NCBI GenBank assembly: GCA_030522415.1
Contig: CM060124.1
Location: 21,075,754 to 21,139,753, forward strand
Length of the DNA: 64,000 nt
From: Channallabes apus
Lineage: Eukaryota; Chordata; Actinopteri; Siluriformes; Clariidae
Reading direction: 5' to 3'
Below, one piece after another: positions 32,661 to 53,077 of the stretch (position 1 is the first letter of the stretch; each line of letters begins with the position of its first letter). The position numbers were made by a program, and so were the translations under genes. The notes beneath the pieces are model-generated. The model ran no database searches. It was not told the origin of the DNA and worked only from the letters and a program-made list of their open reading frames with translations.

Positions 32661-34270
32661 AAGAAGAAGATAGTTCTTGCTCTCATAACTGTGTTCTGTT
32701 ATTCTACACAATCAAAAGTCACAGTTTAACTTGAACGATCTTTGTTTTTGTTTTTTTCTTAGCAAACATAATGAAATATAATAAAGTATAAAGCATAACT
32801 GTACTGTACAGTAGCCTCAATCCAAGTCGCTTAGAATTTCCATCTGTGCAAATATTTTTTTTCCCCAGAATCCAACTGCAGTCTTTGCTGCTATTTATTC
32901 ATCAAGCCATGATTAATATCCGATATGTTTCTCCAATATCCAATCCACCATGTTATGCAGGTGTTAGCCAGACTGTCCCATCTGTAGTGGAAATTAAAAG
33001 CTATGGAACAGTAATATGTTCAGTGTGTTTCCGACTTGAACCAAGCGTAAACATTGTAACATGGAAGTCAGTCCTGACATGCACCCATTATTTAGTGAAA
33101 ATTTCTATATCTATAATCATAGTACAAAGCGCGTTCTATAAAAATAATATATATTACTATAGTACGTATTACTACATAATATTATCTGCAATTTCTATAC
33201 GAGATCCGAGCTATGCAGGAAATCCCCTAAACCAGCTTGACAGATGTCCTCAGAAACCTACTAATGATTGTTGTTTAGAAGTAGATAAAATCAGTGGGCT
33301 TGTTTTTTTGCCATGCACTTATAAATGTATATGTTATGCGGGTCGTTCAGCTAAACGAAGCACTGTGTTATTAATGCAAGCAATCTTTGCTGTTTTAAAT
33401 GTTGAATTGTTTTTTTTTTTATTTATGCTATTATATGATGATGTACGATCTTCATTTCGTTTTTCTTACGAGTCGCTCTTTCCTCTTTCTTTCCTCTTTC
33501 TCAATCCACTCTTTTTGAGTGCCATGCTGTGATGTCATGTGACTCGTGGCGTGTTGTGCTGCTTAGACATGGTCGTGCCTTTATTGTGACACACAAAAAC
33601 GAAATGAAAAAATACCTAAGGGGACATGGACACAAATTGATATATTGTGCATTTACTGTACATTAGATGGATGTGTAAATATATATATATATGTATTTTT
33701 GGAATGTCTTTTAAGAGAAGATTAGTCCTATTTTTGTTTCCAAAGCACTTTCCCAGGATTGAAATAAAGAGTTTAAACACAGACGCCTTCAGATGTAGGG
33801 GACACATTGTGGTGTGGATACTCTTAATACATAAACACACGCTCTTTCACACACACCATACAGTAAGCTGTGCCTTCATGCTAAGGTTTTTCACCAGCAG
33901 ATGGAACCACTTGTAACATAATGACTTGGACTACACACACTACGAGTCCTAAGGATCAAAGCAAGCAAGTATTATTTTTGATGTTGTTGTTGTTGTTGTT
34001 GTTGTTTTTGTTGTTCTTTTAATTATAATTGCATTGTATAAATGAGACAATTTGACAATAATTGTTTGTTAAAAAATTTCGATTTAATATTCGAAAATAA
34101 TTGTAACCTAATATTTTTGTCAAGTCTACATCATCCAGCAGTCAGTACACATAACACCACTTAACGTCAACCAAGGGCCCAAGGACCCAAAATGTGATGT
34201 TTAAACTCAGTCACATTACTGATGACACCCTGCTGGACAGTACATAAGGACACACAGTCATTGTGAAGTA
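32661..34270. other. Intergenic, no gene supported
   Basis: AT-rich. A 228-codon open frame (32846-33532) has no domain and I do not call it a gene. Runs of TTG (33980-34006) and TA (33677-33690) are present. Confidence 0.4.
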
Positions 34271-34629
34271 TACACCGATCAGCCATAACATTAAAACCAC
34301 CCAGTATTTGGGTTTCCTTTCGTCACTGAGGCAGGACCTCTGGGGGTCTTGGACCAGGACCTTGGCAGCAGATACATTGGGAGCTGATCGACTTTGTCCA
34401 GCACATCACGTGGGTGCTCAATCATATGGGGATCTGGGGAGTTTTGAGAACTCTTTGCCGGCAGAAAGCTGTGGTTCACTGGGTGTTCTGGTGCCTTTCT
34501 TTTGTGGGATGAGACCACAGAAAAGATGTGCATGGATGAGTCTTGGTTCCCCATGATGCTGTCAACAGTAGTTGATCAACGCTGTTTAGTTCACCTGCAG
34601 TGGTGTTGATGTTATGGCTGATCGGTGTA
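34271..34629. mobile_element. MITE with 21-bp perfect terminal inverted repeats
   Basis: 359 bp starting TACACCGATCAGCCATAACAT and ending with its exact complement ATGTTATGGCTGATCGGTGTA. TA at both ends points to the Tc1/mariner superfamily. No transposase motif is present. Confidence 0.85.
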
Positions 34630-35394
34630 CACTGTTTATTGTTGTATCATTATCACACCTTACCTCTCTGATTTTGAGTTTGTTTCTGGTTTCCTTGGCT
34701 TTGCTCTTTGCCTAGTGCAGCTAATGTTACGTAGCCTAACCTTTGCCGGAAGCTTGCTTAATAAAAAATTTGTTCACCAGCACCTTTGTCCATGTATGCC
34801 ATCTGATAGTACTGTAAAAATGTTGACTGTATAGTATGTTGACAATGTAGATATAACTTCTAATATAAGATGAAGCATGACAAGCTTATAGGAATCGATA
34901 TTAGTGTGTTCTGGGGTCTCACATGAATTTGTAAAGTATAACCTGTGATTTTCTTTACTGTAAAATTACTATACAGAACGCTCTCATTACAGTACATTGC
35001 TTATTGTGTTCTTATAGTTATCATATTAATCTATTAAACCACACGTTTAAAGAAGGGGAAACCGGCACTGAAGACGAACCACGCAGGAGACGTTCACATA
35101 GGATTTTGAGAGTCGAGGTCAAAGATGGCATCATCGCATCACTTGGGATTGAGTAACTCTACCAACTTGAGCAATTTGAACAACTTAAGTTAATTAATTA
35201 AAAAGGCCCGCCTACATTTGCAATACTTTCAGTACAGCCCTTGTGTATATATACGGTATATGCAGTGTTTCACAAGACGAGCAAAAATCTTAAATAAATT
35301 TTAACTCGGTAACCGAGCGAGGTCTTGAAATACGAGCAGTATTATGAGTAATCATCTCCCGTGTGTGTGTGTGTGTGTGTGTGTGGTTGTGGTA
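34630..35394. other. Intergenic with a possible Tigger-type scrap
   Basis: About 35300-35340 (TCGGTAACCGAGCGAGGTCT) resembles the ends of pogo/Tigger elements. A (GT)n run is at 35360-35384. Confidence 0.3.
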
Positions 35395-35519
35395 TTAGTG
35401 TCTAGAGCTGTCTGTCACCTGGCACCAAAAGGGTTGGTGGTTCGATTCCCGAATCGGGTCTGTGTGCATGGCGTTTGCATGTTCTCTCGATGCTCGGTCG
35501 TTTTCCTCTGGGTACTCCT
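35395..35519 (+). mobile_element. SINE, 5' part, split by the DIRS element
   Basis: Head region with GGTTCGATTCCCGAATCGG, then GTGTGCATGGCGTTTGCATG and GGGTACTCCT. The text stops at GTT (35520-35522) and resumes after 39807. Confidence 0.8.
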
Positions 35520-35542
35520 GTTCCCTTTCAAAGGCTTCCCTC

Positions 35543-35569
35543 GATGCTGCGTGAAAACGCTATGGGAAC
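35543..35569 (+). repeat. DIRS left inverted terminal repeat (core)
   Basis: 27 bases exactly complementary to 39729-39755; the match extends imperfectly to about 35521. Confidence 0.92.
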
Positions 35570-35797
35570 CATTTTGTGTGCCGGTTGTGAAGCATGTGTG
35601 CAAACACGCCAAATTTTTGGCTATATATAACCTCGGTCAGGTGACGTCATCTTATTAGACGCAGCTGCAGGTTATAAATACTAGTGAGCCGGCGACAAAC
35701 CTCAGATCATTTTGTCTTCACCGACATTGTGAATTGCGTGTGTGCAGCAAGCATCATTAAAACAGAGAAAAAAAACCCCATAAACTCACCAGATAGA

Positions 35798-37038
35798 ATG
35801 GCGGAGTTCAGAGTTAGATGCCCATGCGATAGCTTTCTTTCCGAAGGTTTCTTTCCGAAACATCCTCTGTTTTGAATGTTTGGGTGAGAGCCACACTCTC
35901 CTGGGACTTAAAGGAGAGTGTGAACAATGTGATAATCTCCCGATGAAAGTGTTACGCGCACGCCTCGCGTTCTTCAGGGAACCACGAGCTGCGCTGCACT
36001 CTTGGGGATCTCAGGTTGATCTGGCCGAGGCACGAAAGAAGGAGTTCCTCCTTTCTCTCGCTCTCTCCCCAGATCACGGAATCTCTCCCTCCACTTCACG
36101 AGCACACTTCGGTGGAAATGGAATTAGCTACCTCAGAACGATCCTCTAGAGATGATAAAGAGTATGAGGAGTTAATTGAAGTTATAACGCGTGCAGTCGA
36201 ACGACTACACATTGATTGGCCACAGAGCAAGCTCACCCTAGGAGATCTAAATTAGATGACAGGTTTCTCACAACGCCGCGCTCTCAACTTTTTTGATGAT
36301 CTCCACAACGAGTTGTCTCGTTCATGGAATAAACCCTTTTCTTCCCGTATCTTTGTACCATCGACTTCGTTTTATTCGAATATCGTGTCACGAGGCACGA
36401 GGTTATGTGATGATGACCCAGATTGAGGAGACGCTCGCGGGCTATCTAGCTCCTGGGACATCATCCTCACTAAAGAAGCCGACCCTTCCCGCCAAGCCGT
36501 GTAGAACTTCTTCTACCCTGGTAGGGAAGGCGTTCCAAGCAGCAGGTCAAGCCGGCGCTTCCTTGCACACCATGGTGGTTTTACAGGCGTACCAGACCGA
36601 CCTGCTGAATGATCTGAGCACGAGCGGCAATATGAATCACGAAGCATTCAAAGAATTACGCCGGGCTACTGATCTGAGGCACCTGTGGATAAATCTAACT
36701 GGTATTAAGGATAAGGATTGAGCATTCCTTCTCGATGCTCCTATCTCACCCTCAGGCCTATTTGGCAATGCGGTTAATACCATCGCCACCAGATTTAGAC
36801 AGGCCAGGCTTTATGAACAGGCTTTTGGGAAATTTCGCCCACGCCGTGCCCAGGAGTCGAGGCCGTCGGCCACCCAACCTCGACCTGATCTGAGTCTCGC
36901 CAGGCGAGAGGCGCAGAAGGAGAGCGTCAGGAGCCGTGCACCCACCCCCCATAAGGACAGGGGTACGGCTCGGCGCCCCCCTCAGGCTGCCCCCAAGAGA
37001 ATAGATCGCCGCGTCTTCCTAACGAAGAAGAATTCCTG
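35798..37038 (+). pseudogene. DIRS ORF1 (gag-like), frameshifted
   Basis: ATG at 35798 (MAEFRVRCPCD). Later frames carry CDNLPMKVLRARLAFF, a segment typical of DIRS gag proteins, then LLNDLSTSGN, LRHLWINLTGIKDKD, and a TGA at 36719-36721 followed in frame by AFLLDAPISPSGLFGNAV. At least two frameshifts (near 35875 and 36150-36290) and this stop prevent translation. Confidence 0.7.
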
Positions 37039-37092
37039 AGTCCAGGACCGTCTGGGTGTCCCCCCCCCCCCCGGGGAGGGGCATATAGTAGC

Positions 37093-38650
37093 ATGCCCCC
37101 CCGGGCACCCCCAGTCTCCAACAACACGTTAGTCCTTCGGTTGGATTCTGCCACATCCCAGGACACCAAACCACTAACATCCCCCAGCCCAGTAGAAGTA
37201 CTCGTACCCCTTTCGGAGAAGCTGGCAGTGTGGAAGCTACTGCCAGGCATATCTCCCTGTGCTTTAAAGACTGTAGAGAAAGAATACAAGATCCAGTTTA
37301 AATATCGCCCTCCGCGTTTCAACGCCGTGTTCTCCACTTCCGTGATACCAGAAAGGGCGCATTTTCTGAGTTCCGAACTCCAGATACTACTGCAGAAGGG
37401 AGCCATAGAACAGGTTCCTTCTCCAGATATGGAGTCAGCCTACTACAGTTGGTACTTCCTGGTCCCCAAGAAGGACGCGGGACTGCGTCCAGTTTTGGAT
37501 CTTCGTGGTTTGGACCGCTATCTCAAAAAATGCCACTTCAAAATGTTGACCATAAAAACTATTGTCTCACAAATCCAACCACAGGATTGGTTTGTGACAA
37601 TAGATTTAAAGGATGCATACTTTCACATAGAAATTTTGCCACAGCACAGGAAGTTCCTGAGGTTCGCTTTTGGGGGAAAAGCCTACCAATTTCAGGTCCT
37701 TCCATTTGGTCTAGCCCTATCATCCCGCACATACAGTACACGAAATACATGGATGCAGTTCTGGCTCCCTTGAGACTCCAGGGCATCCGCATTTTGAATT
37801 ACATAGATGACTGGCTAATCTTAGCCCAGTCTCAGCAGCTAGCACTTCGACACCGGGATGTCGTCCTAGCTCATCTTCATTCGCTGGGTTTGAGACTCAA
37901 CGGCATGAAAAGCGTTCTCTTTCTGGCGCAGATGACAACATACTTGGGCGTCAGGTGGAATTCGATCGCTATGCAGGCACATCTGTCTCCTGCTTGCGTC
38001 GAATACATAAACAACGCTCTGAAGGCTAGACCGAGGAGTGACTGTACATCACTTTTAGGCCTCATGGCAGCTGCATCCACGGTGATACCTTTGGGTCTCT
38101 TGCAAATGAAAGCTTTTCAGCTGTGGCTAAGAGCCAGGGGAGTTCACAATGAGAACAAATCCCCGAAGGCGAATAAGGGTTACGCGCGAAGAACTTCGTA
38201 CCCTTTCTATGTGGTTCAAACCCCGGTTTCTCACCTTGGGTCCCACTCTAGGTCCATCTTGTCATCGCAAAATGCTGGGGCGCGGTCTTGGATGGCCGTC
38301 CAGCCCAAGGGAGCTGGAGAGGCCACCTTTTCGCATGGCACATCAATTGCCTCGAAATGATGGCTCTATTTGTAGCTCTACAGCATTTCCTCCAGCAGTT
38401 GAGAGACTACCATGTCCTAGTGCGGGTGAACAGCACATCGGTAGTCTCCTACATAAATCGCCAGGGCGGCCTGCATTCGTGCCGCTTGAACCAGCTAGCG
38501 CATCAGGTTCTGCTCTGGGCTCAGGACAAGTTCCTGTCCCTCAGGGCGATTCACATTCCAGGATACAGGAACGTGGGAGCAGACTTACTGTCCAGACAAG
38601 TTGTGAATCATGGGGAATGGAAACTCCACCCCGAAGTAGTCACTCGAATC
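37093..38650 (+). pseudogene. DIRS pol: reverse transcriptase and RNase H, frameshifted
   Basis: RT begins near 37380 (LQKGAIEQVP, WYFLVPKKDAGLRPVLDLR, FVTIDLKDAYFHIEI, FQVLPFGLALS). A frameshift near 37720 moves the frame; the catalytic YIDDWLIL follows at about 37799. RNase H (INCLEMMALFVALQ, RVNSTSVVSYINRQGG, IPGYRNVGADLLSRQ) is in a third frame from about 38330 to 38610. DIRS RT usually has YIDD, as here. Confidence 0.85.
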
Positions 38651-38699
38651 TGGGAGAGATTCTTTACAGCCTCCCAGGAGACTGCACAATGTCCCCTCT

Positions 38700-39640
38700 A
38701 CTACTCTCTGACTCATCCAGCTCCCCTGGGTCTGGACGCGATGGCCCATACGTGGCCCAATTTACGCCTCTATGCGTACCCTCCAGTAACTCAGCTCCCG
38801 GGAGTCCTGGTGAGGGTCCGTCAACACAGTTTGCACCTCTTATTGGTAGCGCCCCTTTGGCCGGCCTGAGTATGGTTCTCAGAGCTAAAATCTCTTCTCA
38901 ACGGCTCACCTTGGATGATTCCAGTGAGGAGGGATCTTCTATCTCAGGCGCAGGGCACAATATTTCATCCCTGGCCCGAGCTCTGGAACCATCACGTTTA
39001 GCCCCTGAACGGGACCAATTAAGTCAAGCTGGCCTTTCAGCCGCCGTAATTGACACCATCCTAAGTGCTAGGGCTCCCTCCACTAGAAGAATCTATGCCT
39101 TCAAATGGAAGGTATTCGAAAGCTGGTGCATGGCAAAGCAGGTGGACCCAGTCCACTGCCAAATCGTTTCAGTGCTGGAATTCCTGCAAGAGAAATTGTC
39201 ATCGGGCTTGTGCCCTAGTACCCTCAGAACGTACGTGGCCGCTATTTCAGCCTGCCACGTCCTGACTGAAGGGGTTACTGTGGGAAATCACCCTTTAGTT
39301 GCCCGTTTCATTCGTGGAGCTAAACGGTTGAGGCCACCCACTAGAGCCACGGTCCCTTCATGGGATTTATCTATCGTGCTCGAAGGTCTAATCGACACTC
39401 CTTTTGAACCATTAGAGTCAGCGTCCGACAATCTTCTGACTCTCAAGATGGTTCTTCTTATGGCCATTACCTCTCTCAAGAGGATCGGAGACCTGTGTGC
39501 CTTATAAGTCTCCCCATCTTGCCTGGACTTTGCCCCTGGGCTAGTCAAGGCCATTTTGCATCCTCACACATTTGTAAGATTTTATAGTCTGGATGTCCAT
39601 GCCACTCCAGCCTCACGAGTCCTCGAGTCAGCTTCCCAGA
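38700..39640 (+). pseudogene. DIRS tyrosine recombinase, internally deleted
   Basis: The core-binding part is recognisable: ARAPSTRRIYAFKWKVFESW and LRTYVAAISACH. The first catalytic Arg is in LKRIGDLCAL, followed at once by TAA (39505-39507). In the same frame the text resumes VSPSCLDFAPGLVKAIL, then jumps to HPHTFVRFYSLDV, the region of the catalytic Tyr. The stretch with the second catalytic Arg (HxxR) is missing, so the protein could not recombine DNA. Confidence 0.75.
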
Positions 39641-39728
39641 CATAGATCTGAGACTTCCTGGCCTTGTGCGCACACTCTACACAACCTGGGGGTCCAGACA
39701 CTTGTAGTGCGGCGGCGTTGGTATTCTC

Positions 39729-39755
39729 GTTCCCATAGCGTTTTCACGCAGCATC
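39729..39755 (-). repeat. DIRS right inverted terminal repeat (core)
   Basis: Exact complement of 35543-35569. Confidence 0.92.
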
Positions 39756-39807
39756 TCGTTCCCGCCTTTTCAGGAAACAGGGTTACAGCAAAGTAACCCG
39801 AGACGTT

Positions 39808-39900
39808 TTCTTCCCACAGTCCAAAGACATGCAGATTAGGCTAATTAAAGTCCCAAATTACCTGTAGTAGGTCAATGAGTGTGTGTATGTTGACCTGAGG
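39808..39900 (+). mobile_element. SINE, 3' part, split by the DIRS element
   Basis: Resumes with TTCTTCCCACAGTCCAAAGAC and AGGCTAATTAAAGTCCCAAA, exactly where the 5' part left off; the extreme 3' end is lost. Confidence 0.75.
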
Positions 39901-41190
39901 TCCTACCACGACTGGCTGGCATCTCTTTTCTTTCTGCATTCCACTGTATAAATAGCACAACAACACCACAGTCATCTGCTGATAACATTCATGACCTACT
40001 GACCTCTCTCTCTGACCTCGCTCATAAACACTGACACACATTATATCACTGACCTTATATTTCTACAGTAGATCGCATAGTACATCTGAATCTACAGAAC
40101 ATACCACTAACAATAACCACATGTTCATTCGTAGCACAACAAGGCAATAGAACTTAAATAAGATATAAGATGCTTAGGTTGGTGTTACAGCTTCAGTTCT
40201 CAGATTGAAAGGTATCCTTTAGTAAGTCTCCATTGCGGTGGTTATTTACTTTTTATATTCACTTAGGCAGTGATCAGCCCTTACAGAAAAAAATATATGG
40301 CAATATAGTATATGGTAAAATATAATGCAAAATATTAAATAATACATTTCCATATACAGTATTGCAATATGTAGATGCGGTCATATTATTTCACCAGTTT
40401 TGACGCGTAGCTCTGGTTTAAAGTTTCACTCACACGACAGAAGTCCGATCTCTTTGTCTCTTGTAGTTTATTTTGTCAGCATCAAAGAATCAACACTTCA
40501 TACAGTCGTCTTGAGTAAATCCACTGTGATTACAGACACCAGTTGCTGCATCTTGCAAATCTCTGACTTTTACAACAACCTGTTTGCTGTATCTTGTAAA
40601 TTACAGTCTTAGCTTAGGTATATAACAACACTTTTGCTGTATATATCCACTTACGGGAGCTTACGGTTACAACAACCTAGTTGCTGTATCTTACATTCTT
40701 AGCTTACCGGGAGCTCTCATTAGCTGACGGTCAAAAGCTTGTGTTTCCGTAGCCTTCCCAATCTAAACTGAACTCTCTATCATATGACAGTCACACAAAT
40801 GCATGTAATAGTAGCATGACATCACAGACCAACTTACGATTGTCAAAATGGATGCATGACTGAGAAATATAAAGCTTATGGCTTATGTAACAAACTTAAT
40901 GCTTAATGCATTACTAATGAATAGAACAAGGTAGAATAAATGAAATAACAACAAATAAAATAAAATAAACACAACAACAAATTCATAACAAGTACGATAT
41001 GGCACTTACACAATATATGAATGGACCATATATCGATATCTACTGTATATTGTAATGATGACAAAAAACACACTTTTACTTTGTTGGTGTGCTCTGATTA
41101 ATTTCTATAAAGTCTATTTTGTTCAAACTACATTACCATATAAGCATATTGTAAAAAAAAATAATAATAATAAATAAAATTTTATATATA
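39901..41190. other. Intergenic, no gene recognised
   Basis: AT-rich. At 40530-40700 short repeats of TTGCTGTATCTTGTAAATTAC type occur. A sequence at 40281 (TTACAGAAAAAAATATATGG) is loosely inverted at 42185-42227 and could be ends of a larger decayed element around the Tc1. Confidence 0.35.
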
Positions 41191-42005
41191 TACTCAGCAA
41201 AAAAAGAAACGCCCCTTTTTCAGGACTGTGTATTTCAACAATAATGTTGTACAAATCCAAATAACTTTACAGATCTTCATTGGAAAGGGTTTAAACAATG
41301 TTTTCCATGCATGTTCAATTAACCATAATCAATAAATTAACATGCACCTGTGGAATGGTCGTTAAGACCTTAACAGCTTACAGAAAGTAGGCATTTAAGG
41401 TCACAGTTCTAAAAACGCAGGACACTAAAGAGACTCGTCTACCGACTGTGAAAAACACCCAAAAGAAAGACACCCAGGGTCGCTGCTCATCTGCGTGAAC
41501 GTGCATTAGGCATGCTGCAGGGAGGCATGAGGACTGCCGATGTGGCTAGGGCAATAAATCACCATGTCCGCACTAAGACGGCGCTACAGGGAGACAGGAA
41601 GGACAGCTGATCGTCTCGCAGTGGAAGACCACGTGTAACAACACCTGCACAGGATGGGTACATCCGAATATCACACCTGCGTGACAGGTACAGGATGGCC
41701 ACAACAACTGCCCGAGTCACACCAGGAACACACAATCCCTCCATCTCACAGCAAGAACTGACAAATCTGGTCCAGTCCATGAGGAGGAGATGCACTGCAG
41801 TACTTCAAGCAGCTGGTGGCCACCACATACTGACTGGTACTGACTGATTTTGAGCCTCCCTTCATTCAGGGACACATTGTGAAATATTTTTAGTTTATGT
41901 CTTATGGTGTTGACTCTTTTAGTGTTCATACAAATATTTACACATTAAGTTTACTGAAAGTAAAAGCAGTTGAAAGTCAGAGGACGTTTCTTTTTTTGCT
42001 GAGTA
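41191..42005 (+). mobile_element. Tc1-like transposon, internally deleted
   Basis: 815 bp starting TACTCAGCAAAAAAAGAAAC and ending GTTTCTTTTTTTGCTGAGTA. The transposase remnant has an N-terminal part (HLRERALGMLQGGM, DVARAINHH) and a C-terminal part (QELTNLVQSMRRRC). The middle, with at least two catalytic acidic residues, is gone. Confidence 0.88.
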
Positions 42006-42613
42006 TGGTAAATTCAGTCAATTTAACACATTATGATGTATATTGTTGAATTTAAAATTACATATATTATGATATACATTTAAATATATTTTAATAATAT
42101 CTCAATAAATGAAAAGCAGCAATTCCTATATTTTTCAATATATTGTAATGTATTAATACAATACATTATTCTGTATAATGTGAATATATTTTTGTATATG
42201 GATATCTTTTTTTCTGTTAATTATTAGCTAGTATCAGTCAGTGTAGCTACGAGGTATATTAACATTATAAAATATTTTTCATTTACCAGTAGATCAGAAC
42301 AATAAATCATTTAATATATTTACAGTTAATATATAGGCCATTAAGTAAACATTTCCCATTATAAACAAACAAATCTATTCAATTCAATTTTATTTGTATA
42401 GCGCTTTTAACAATTGACATTGTCTCAAAGCAGCGTCACAATCAAAATAATTATTGAAGTTTGTATGGAATGTGAATGTGAGTGGCTCACACTCTCAAAT
42501 CTGGGACTGATTATATTTTTTTATTGAGCTCACTTTGAAAGCTTTAGACAAACTTCCAGGCTAAGTTGAGTTGTATATCAGAACTCCCTGTGTGTGTGTG
42601 TGTGTGTGTGTGT
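42006..42613. other. Intergenic upstream of styxl2
   Basis: Very AT-rich. A fish-type dispersed sequence, AATTCAATTTTATTTGTATAGCGCTTTT (42380-42407), marks another small repeat. A (GT)n run (42589-42612) abuts the candidate first exon. Confidence 0.4.
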
Positions 42614-42788
42614 CACCATCTACATTACGCTCTACCCCCGTCACGCCAAGTCTGCAGCGAGCAGTGAGTGGCCGGCCGTCAGTCTTTACGGTGACAGGAT
42701 CTCTAAATTTAGACGTCCACTATCCGCCTGGCTCACACTCTCACAGTCCAGCAGCACTGCGGCCTCAGAACTTCAACCCTCTACTCGG
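42614..42788 (+). other. styxl2: Candidate 5' UTR exon of styxl2
   Basis: A GC-richer block after a (GT)n run, ending CTACTCGG with the strong donor GTAAGAG. No coding frame can be joined to it. The next acceptor downstream is at 44387-44388 before the start-codon exon. The start of the exon is a guess. Confidence 0.45.
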
Positions 42789-43469
42789 GTAAGAGATTTG
42801 ATCTTTTATTCACTTCTTGTAAATCAAGGGGGAACTACTGTACTGTATATATCAGGGACGGTAAAGACAGCAGTGAATGAATTTCTCTTTATTTGATACT
42901 TTTTTCTCTTTCTGTCATGGACTCCCCAGTGTTCTGGAATGGTCTTATCAGCTGTCCCTGTGCTACATATAGACACTAAGACTCACACACTCTGACGAAC
43001 TCACAAACACAACCCGAGGAGACTAAAGTTTAAACCACATTCGATCAGGCTTATAAAATCAGTGCGATCAGAAAAAAACATATAATTTTTCTAGATATTT
43101 AACATATAATTTTAGAGCTGGTTATTCTTTTTAAACAATATGTGGTACATTATCATTATTAATTACTTTCCAGTACCTTATGAGAAAAAAAAAGTTGTAA
43201 TTTGCCTTTAAAATTATTTTTATCCAATATAAAAAAGAATGATGGGTTTGAAGAGGCAGACATCATTAAGTTGTTTACACCCCAGAGGTGTATTGCACTA
43301 CTATTGACCAATACGTGGTCAGTGACTCAATCACTAGGCTTTATATCATTTACTCTAAAAAAAAACTTTTTGTTTTTGTATTTTTGCTGTAAAGTAATGT
43401 ATTTCTGGCCAGGGATTTATAACACCTGTATATTGCAATATGAAAATCTTTGTTTTTAAAATTATTCTG

Positions 43470-43589
<120 letters not shown>

Positions 43590-43825
43590 TTCCTGCTACA
43601 GTTTTCAGAACATAATTCTAAATTAGGAAACCAGATAGAATTCAATTAAAATAAAGATTAGTAACATTAGTCAGAAGTAATATTCCTGTCACATGCCCTT
43701 TTAGCGGAAGGGTTTATTGATGGTACTGTTTATGTATTTTAAAACTAATGCGTTAGTACATGTCATTGGTGGGAAATAATAACAAAGTAGAAATATTATA
43801 TAAATTATATAATATAAATATATAT

Positions 43826-43971
43826 TGCCCTGCGATGGATTGGCACCCTGTCCAGGGTGTACTCCACCTAGTGCCCGAAGTCTCCTGGGATAGGCTCCAG
43901 GTCCCCTCGCGACCCTGAACACAGGATTAAGCGGTATAGAAGATGAATGAATGAATGAATGAATGAATAAA
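43826..43971 (+). mobile_element. SINE 3' half
   Basis: CCTGCGATGGATTGGCACCC to the tail ATTAAGCGGTATAGAAGATG, then six GAAT units. Confidence 0.85.
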
Positions 43972-44407
43972 TATATATTTGTAGAAATATTACAAATTGT
44001 AAAGCTAAAAATAAGCTGATCAGTTTTAATGTAATCAATGATATTATTATTATTTCAGGCTGAAGCCTACGTACATGTCTGCCTGACTTTCTGTACTATA
44101 GAACTCTCTGCCTCACTTATTAATACATACAAAGAAATGTAATAAAATTGTATAAGGTTACAACTCAGCAGAAGGTTCCAACCCAGGTTCAAACCCCAGA
44201 ACCACCAATTTCCCACTGTTGGACCCTTTCATAATTACTAAAATAATAAATCAGCAGTATACATATTGATGATATACAATACCAAGGAATATAAAAGGAG
44301 AAATCTCACAATCTACAATCCATTAGAGGTGTAATATTATAGAAAATATTGCATAAATGCCTCTTTTGTTCCCATCTATCTTGCATAGGAGGACGGTACA
44401 TATCATC

Positions 44408-52018
<7,611 letters not shown>

Positions 52019-52839
52019 GGTAATAAAAAAAAGACTCCTAACCACATCTTTTGCTCCTTTGCAAAATGATTTATTGGGTATTTTTCATAGAACTGGCCTC
52101 GAATTTGACCTCGACAATGGCCTGGATTTAAAATTCTACTTGAAAAAGCAATGCCTCAATGTCTTTAGTGTACTTGAAAACCAAGGAACATTCATAAGTG
52201 GTTCTTTAAAATAACACTGAATCTCCATTAATCATTTGTACACTTTAACTTACATTTCCCAGGCACTTTAATCGTCACACCTGTACCCATGCTCATTTGT
52301 GCAATTATCTCTCTCAAATGATATTATCAATTATCAAATGAGCCAATCAACTTGCAACATCACAGTGCATGAAATCATGCAGATATAGGTGAAGATCTTG
52401 AGTTAATGTTCACATAAATAAAAAAAATAGGGAAATTTTGTTCTTAGTGACTTTGACAATGACATCTGTTGTTTGGGGCTTTATAGGAAGTGCTTATCTC
52501 CTGGGACTTTCACACAAAAACACCCCTTCAGCTGGTACTGTCAGCTTGAACCTCTCTCGTCAACAAGGTGTTTCCACCCGCAGAACTAGTAGTAATCATT
52601 CTGTCAATTTTAGCAATTATTGTGATAAATAATTGGATAATTGCATGAAAAAGTTGGTTTACATTTAAACATTCACTTTTGAACACAATGTACGTTCACT
52701 CTTAAGAACAATTCAATTAAAATGCTTAAAGAGTTTACCATGGTGTCTACGTTGCTTTTGACTCCATTAGAAACCACTCTTCTACTTCTTAGAAAACATT
52801 AACACTAATAAACAGGGATTCTAAATGGCCACCTATAGA
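52019..52839 (+). other. styxl2: styxl2 3' UTR and downstream
   Basis: AATAAA occurs at once after the stop (52022) and again near 52416. The second is the more likely polyadenylation signal. No coding sequence. Confidence 0.5.
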
Positions 52840-53030
52840 ACACCTTCAATCCTGGACGGAATGCCAATCCATAGCATGGCACAAACATACATTTGGGTTA
52901 GCCTAATATGCATGTCTTTGGAAACCCATCAAGCAGGGGGAGAACATGCAAACAGACCCAAGCCGGGAATCAAACCCAGACCCTGGAGAAGCAAGGTGGC
53001 AGTGCTAATCACTAAGCCACCGTACCACCC
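52840..53030 (-). mobile_element. SINE copy, diverged
   Basis: The reverse-strand body (GGAGAACATGCAAACAGACC) and head (AGTGCTAATCACTAAGCCACC) are recognisable at lower similarity. Confidence 0.7.
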
Positions 53031-53043
53031 AGTTACCTACAGG

Positions 53044-53077
<34 letters not shown>

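Larger units (their letters stand above)
35520..39807 (+). mobile_element. DIRS-type tyrosine-recombinase retrotransposon, decayed
   Basis: About 4.3 kb, with inverted (not direct) terminal repeats of about 50 bp. A 27-bp core is perfect: 35543-35569 (GATGCTGCGTGAAAACGCTA...) against 39729-39755. Inside, in order: a gag-like ORF, RT, RNase H and a tyrosine recombinase in place of an integrase. GTT stands at both ends (35520-35522, 39805-39807) and there is no target duplication, as known for DIRS1. All reading frames are broken. Confidence 0.88.

Noticed and set aside
32846..33532. 228-codon open frame on the + strand
   Set aside because: AT-rich, low-complexity translation (runs of Ile, Tyr, Phe), no domain, no sensible splice context. 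Probably chance, though its length makes it worth an RNA-seq glance.
40281..42227. A larger inverted-end element enclosing the Tc1
   Set aside because: Only about 15 matching bases at each end, in AT-rich sequence; too weak to call.
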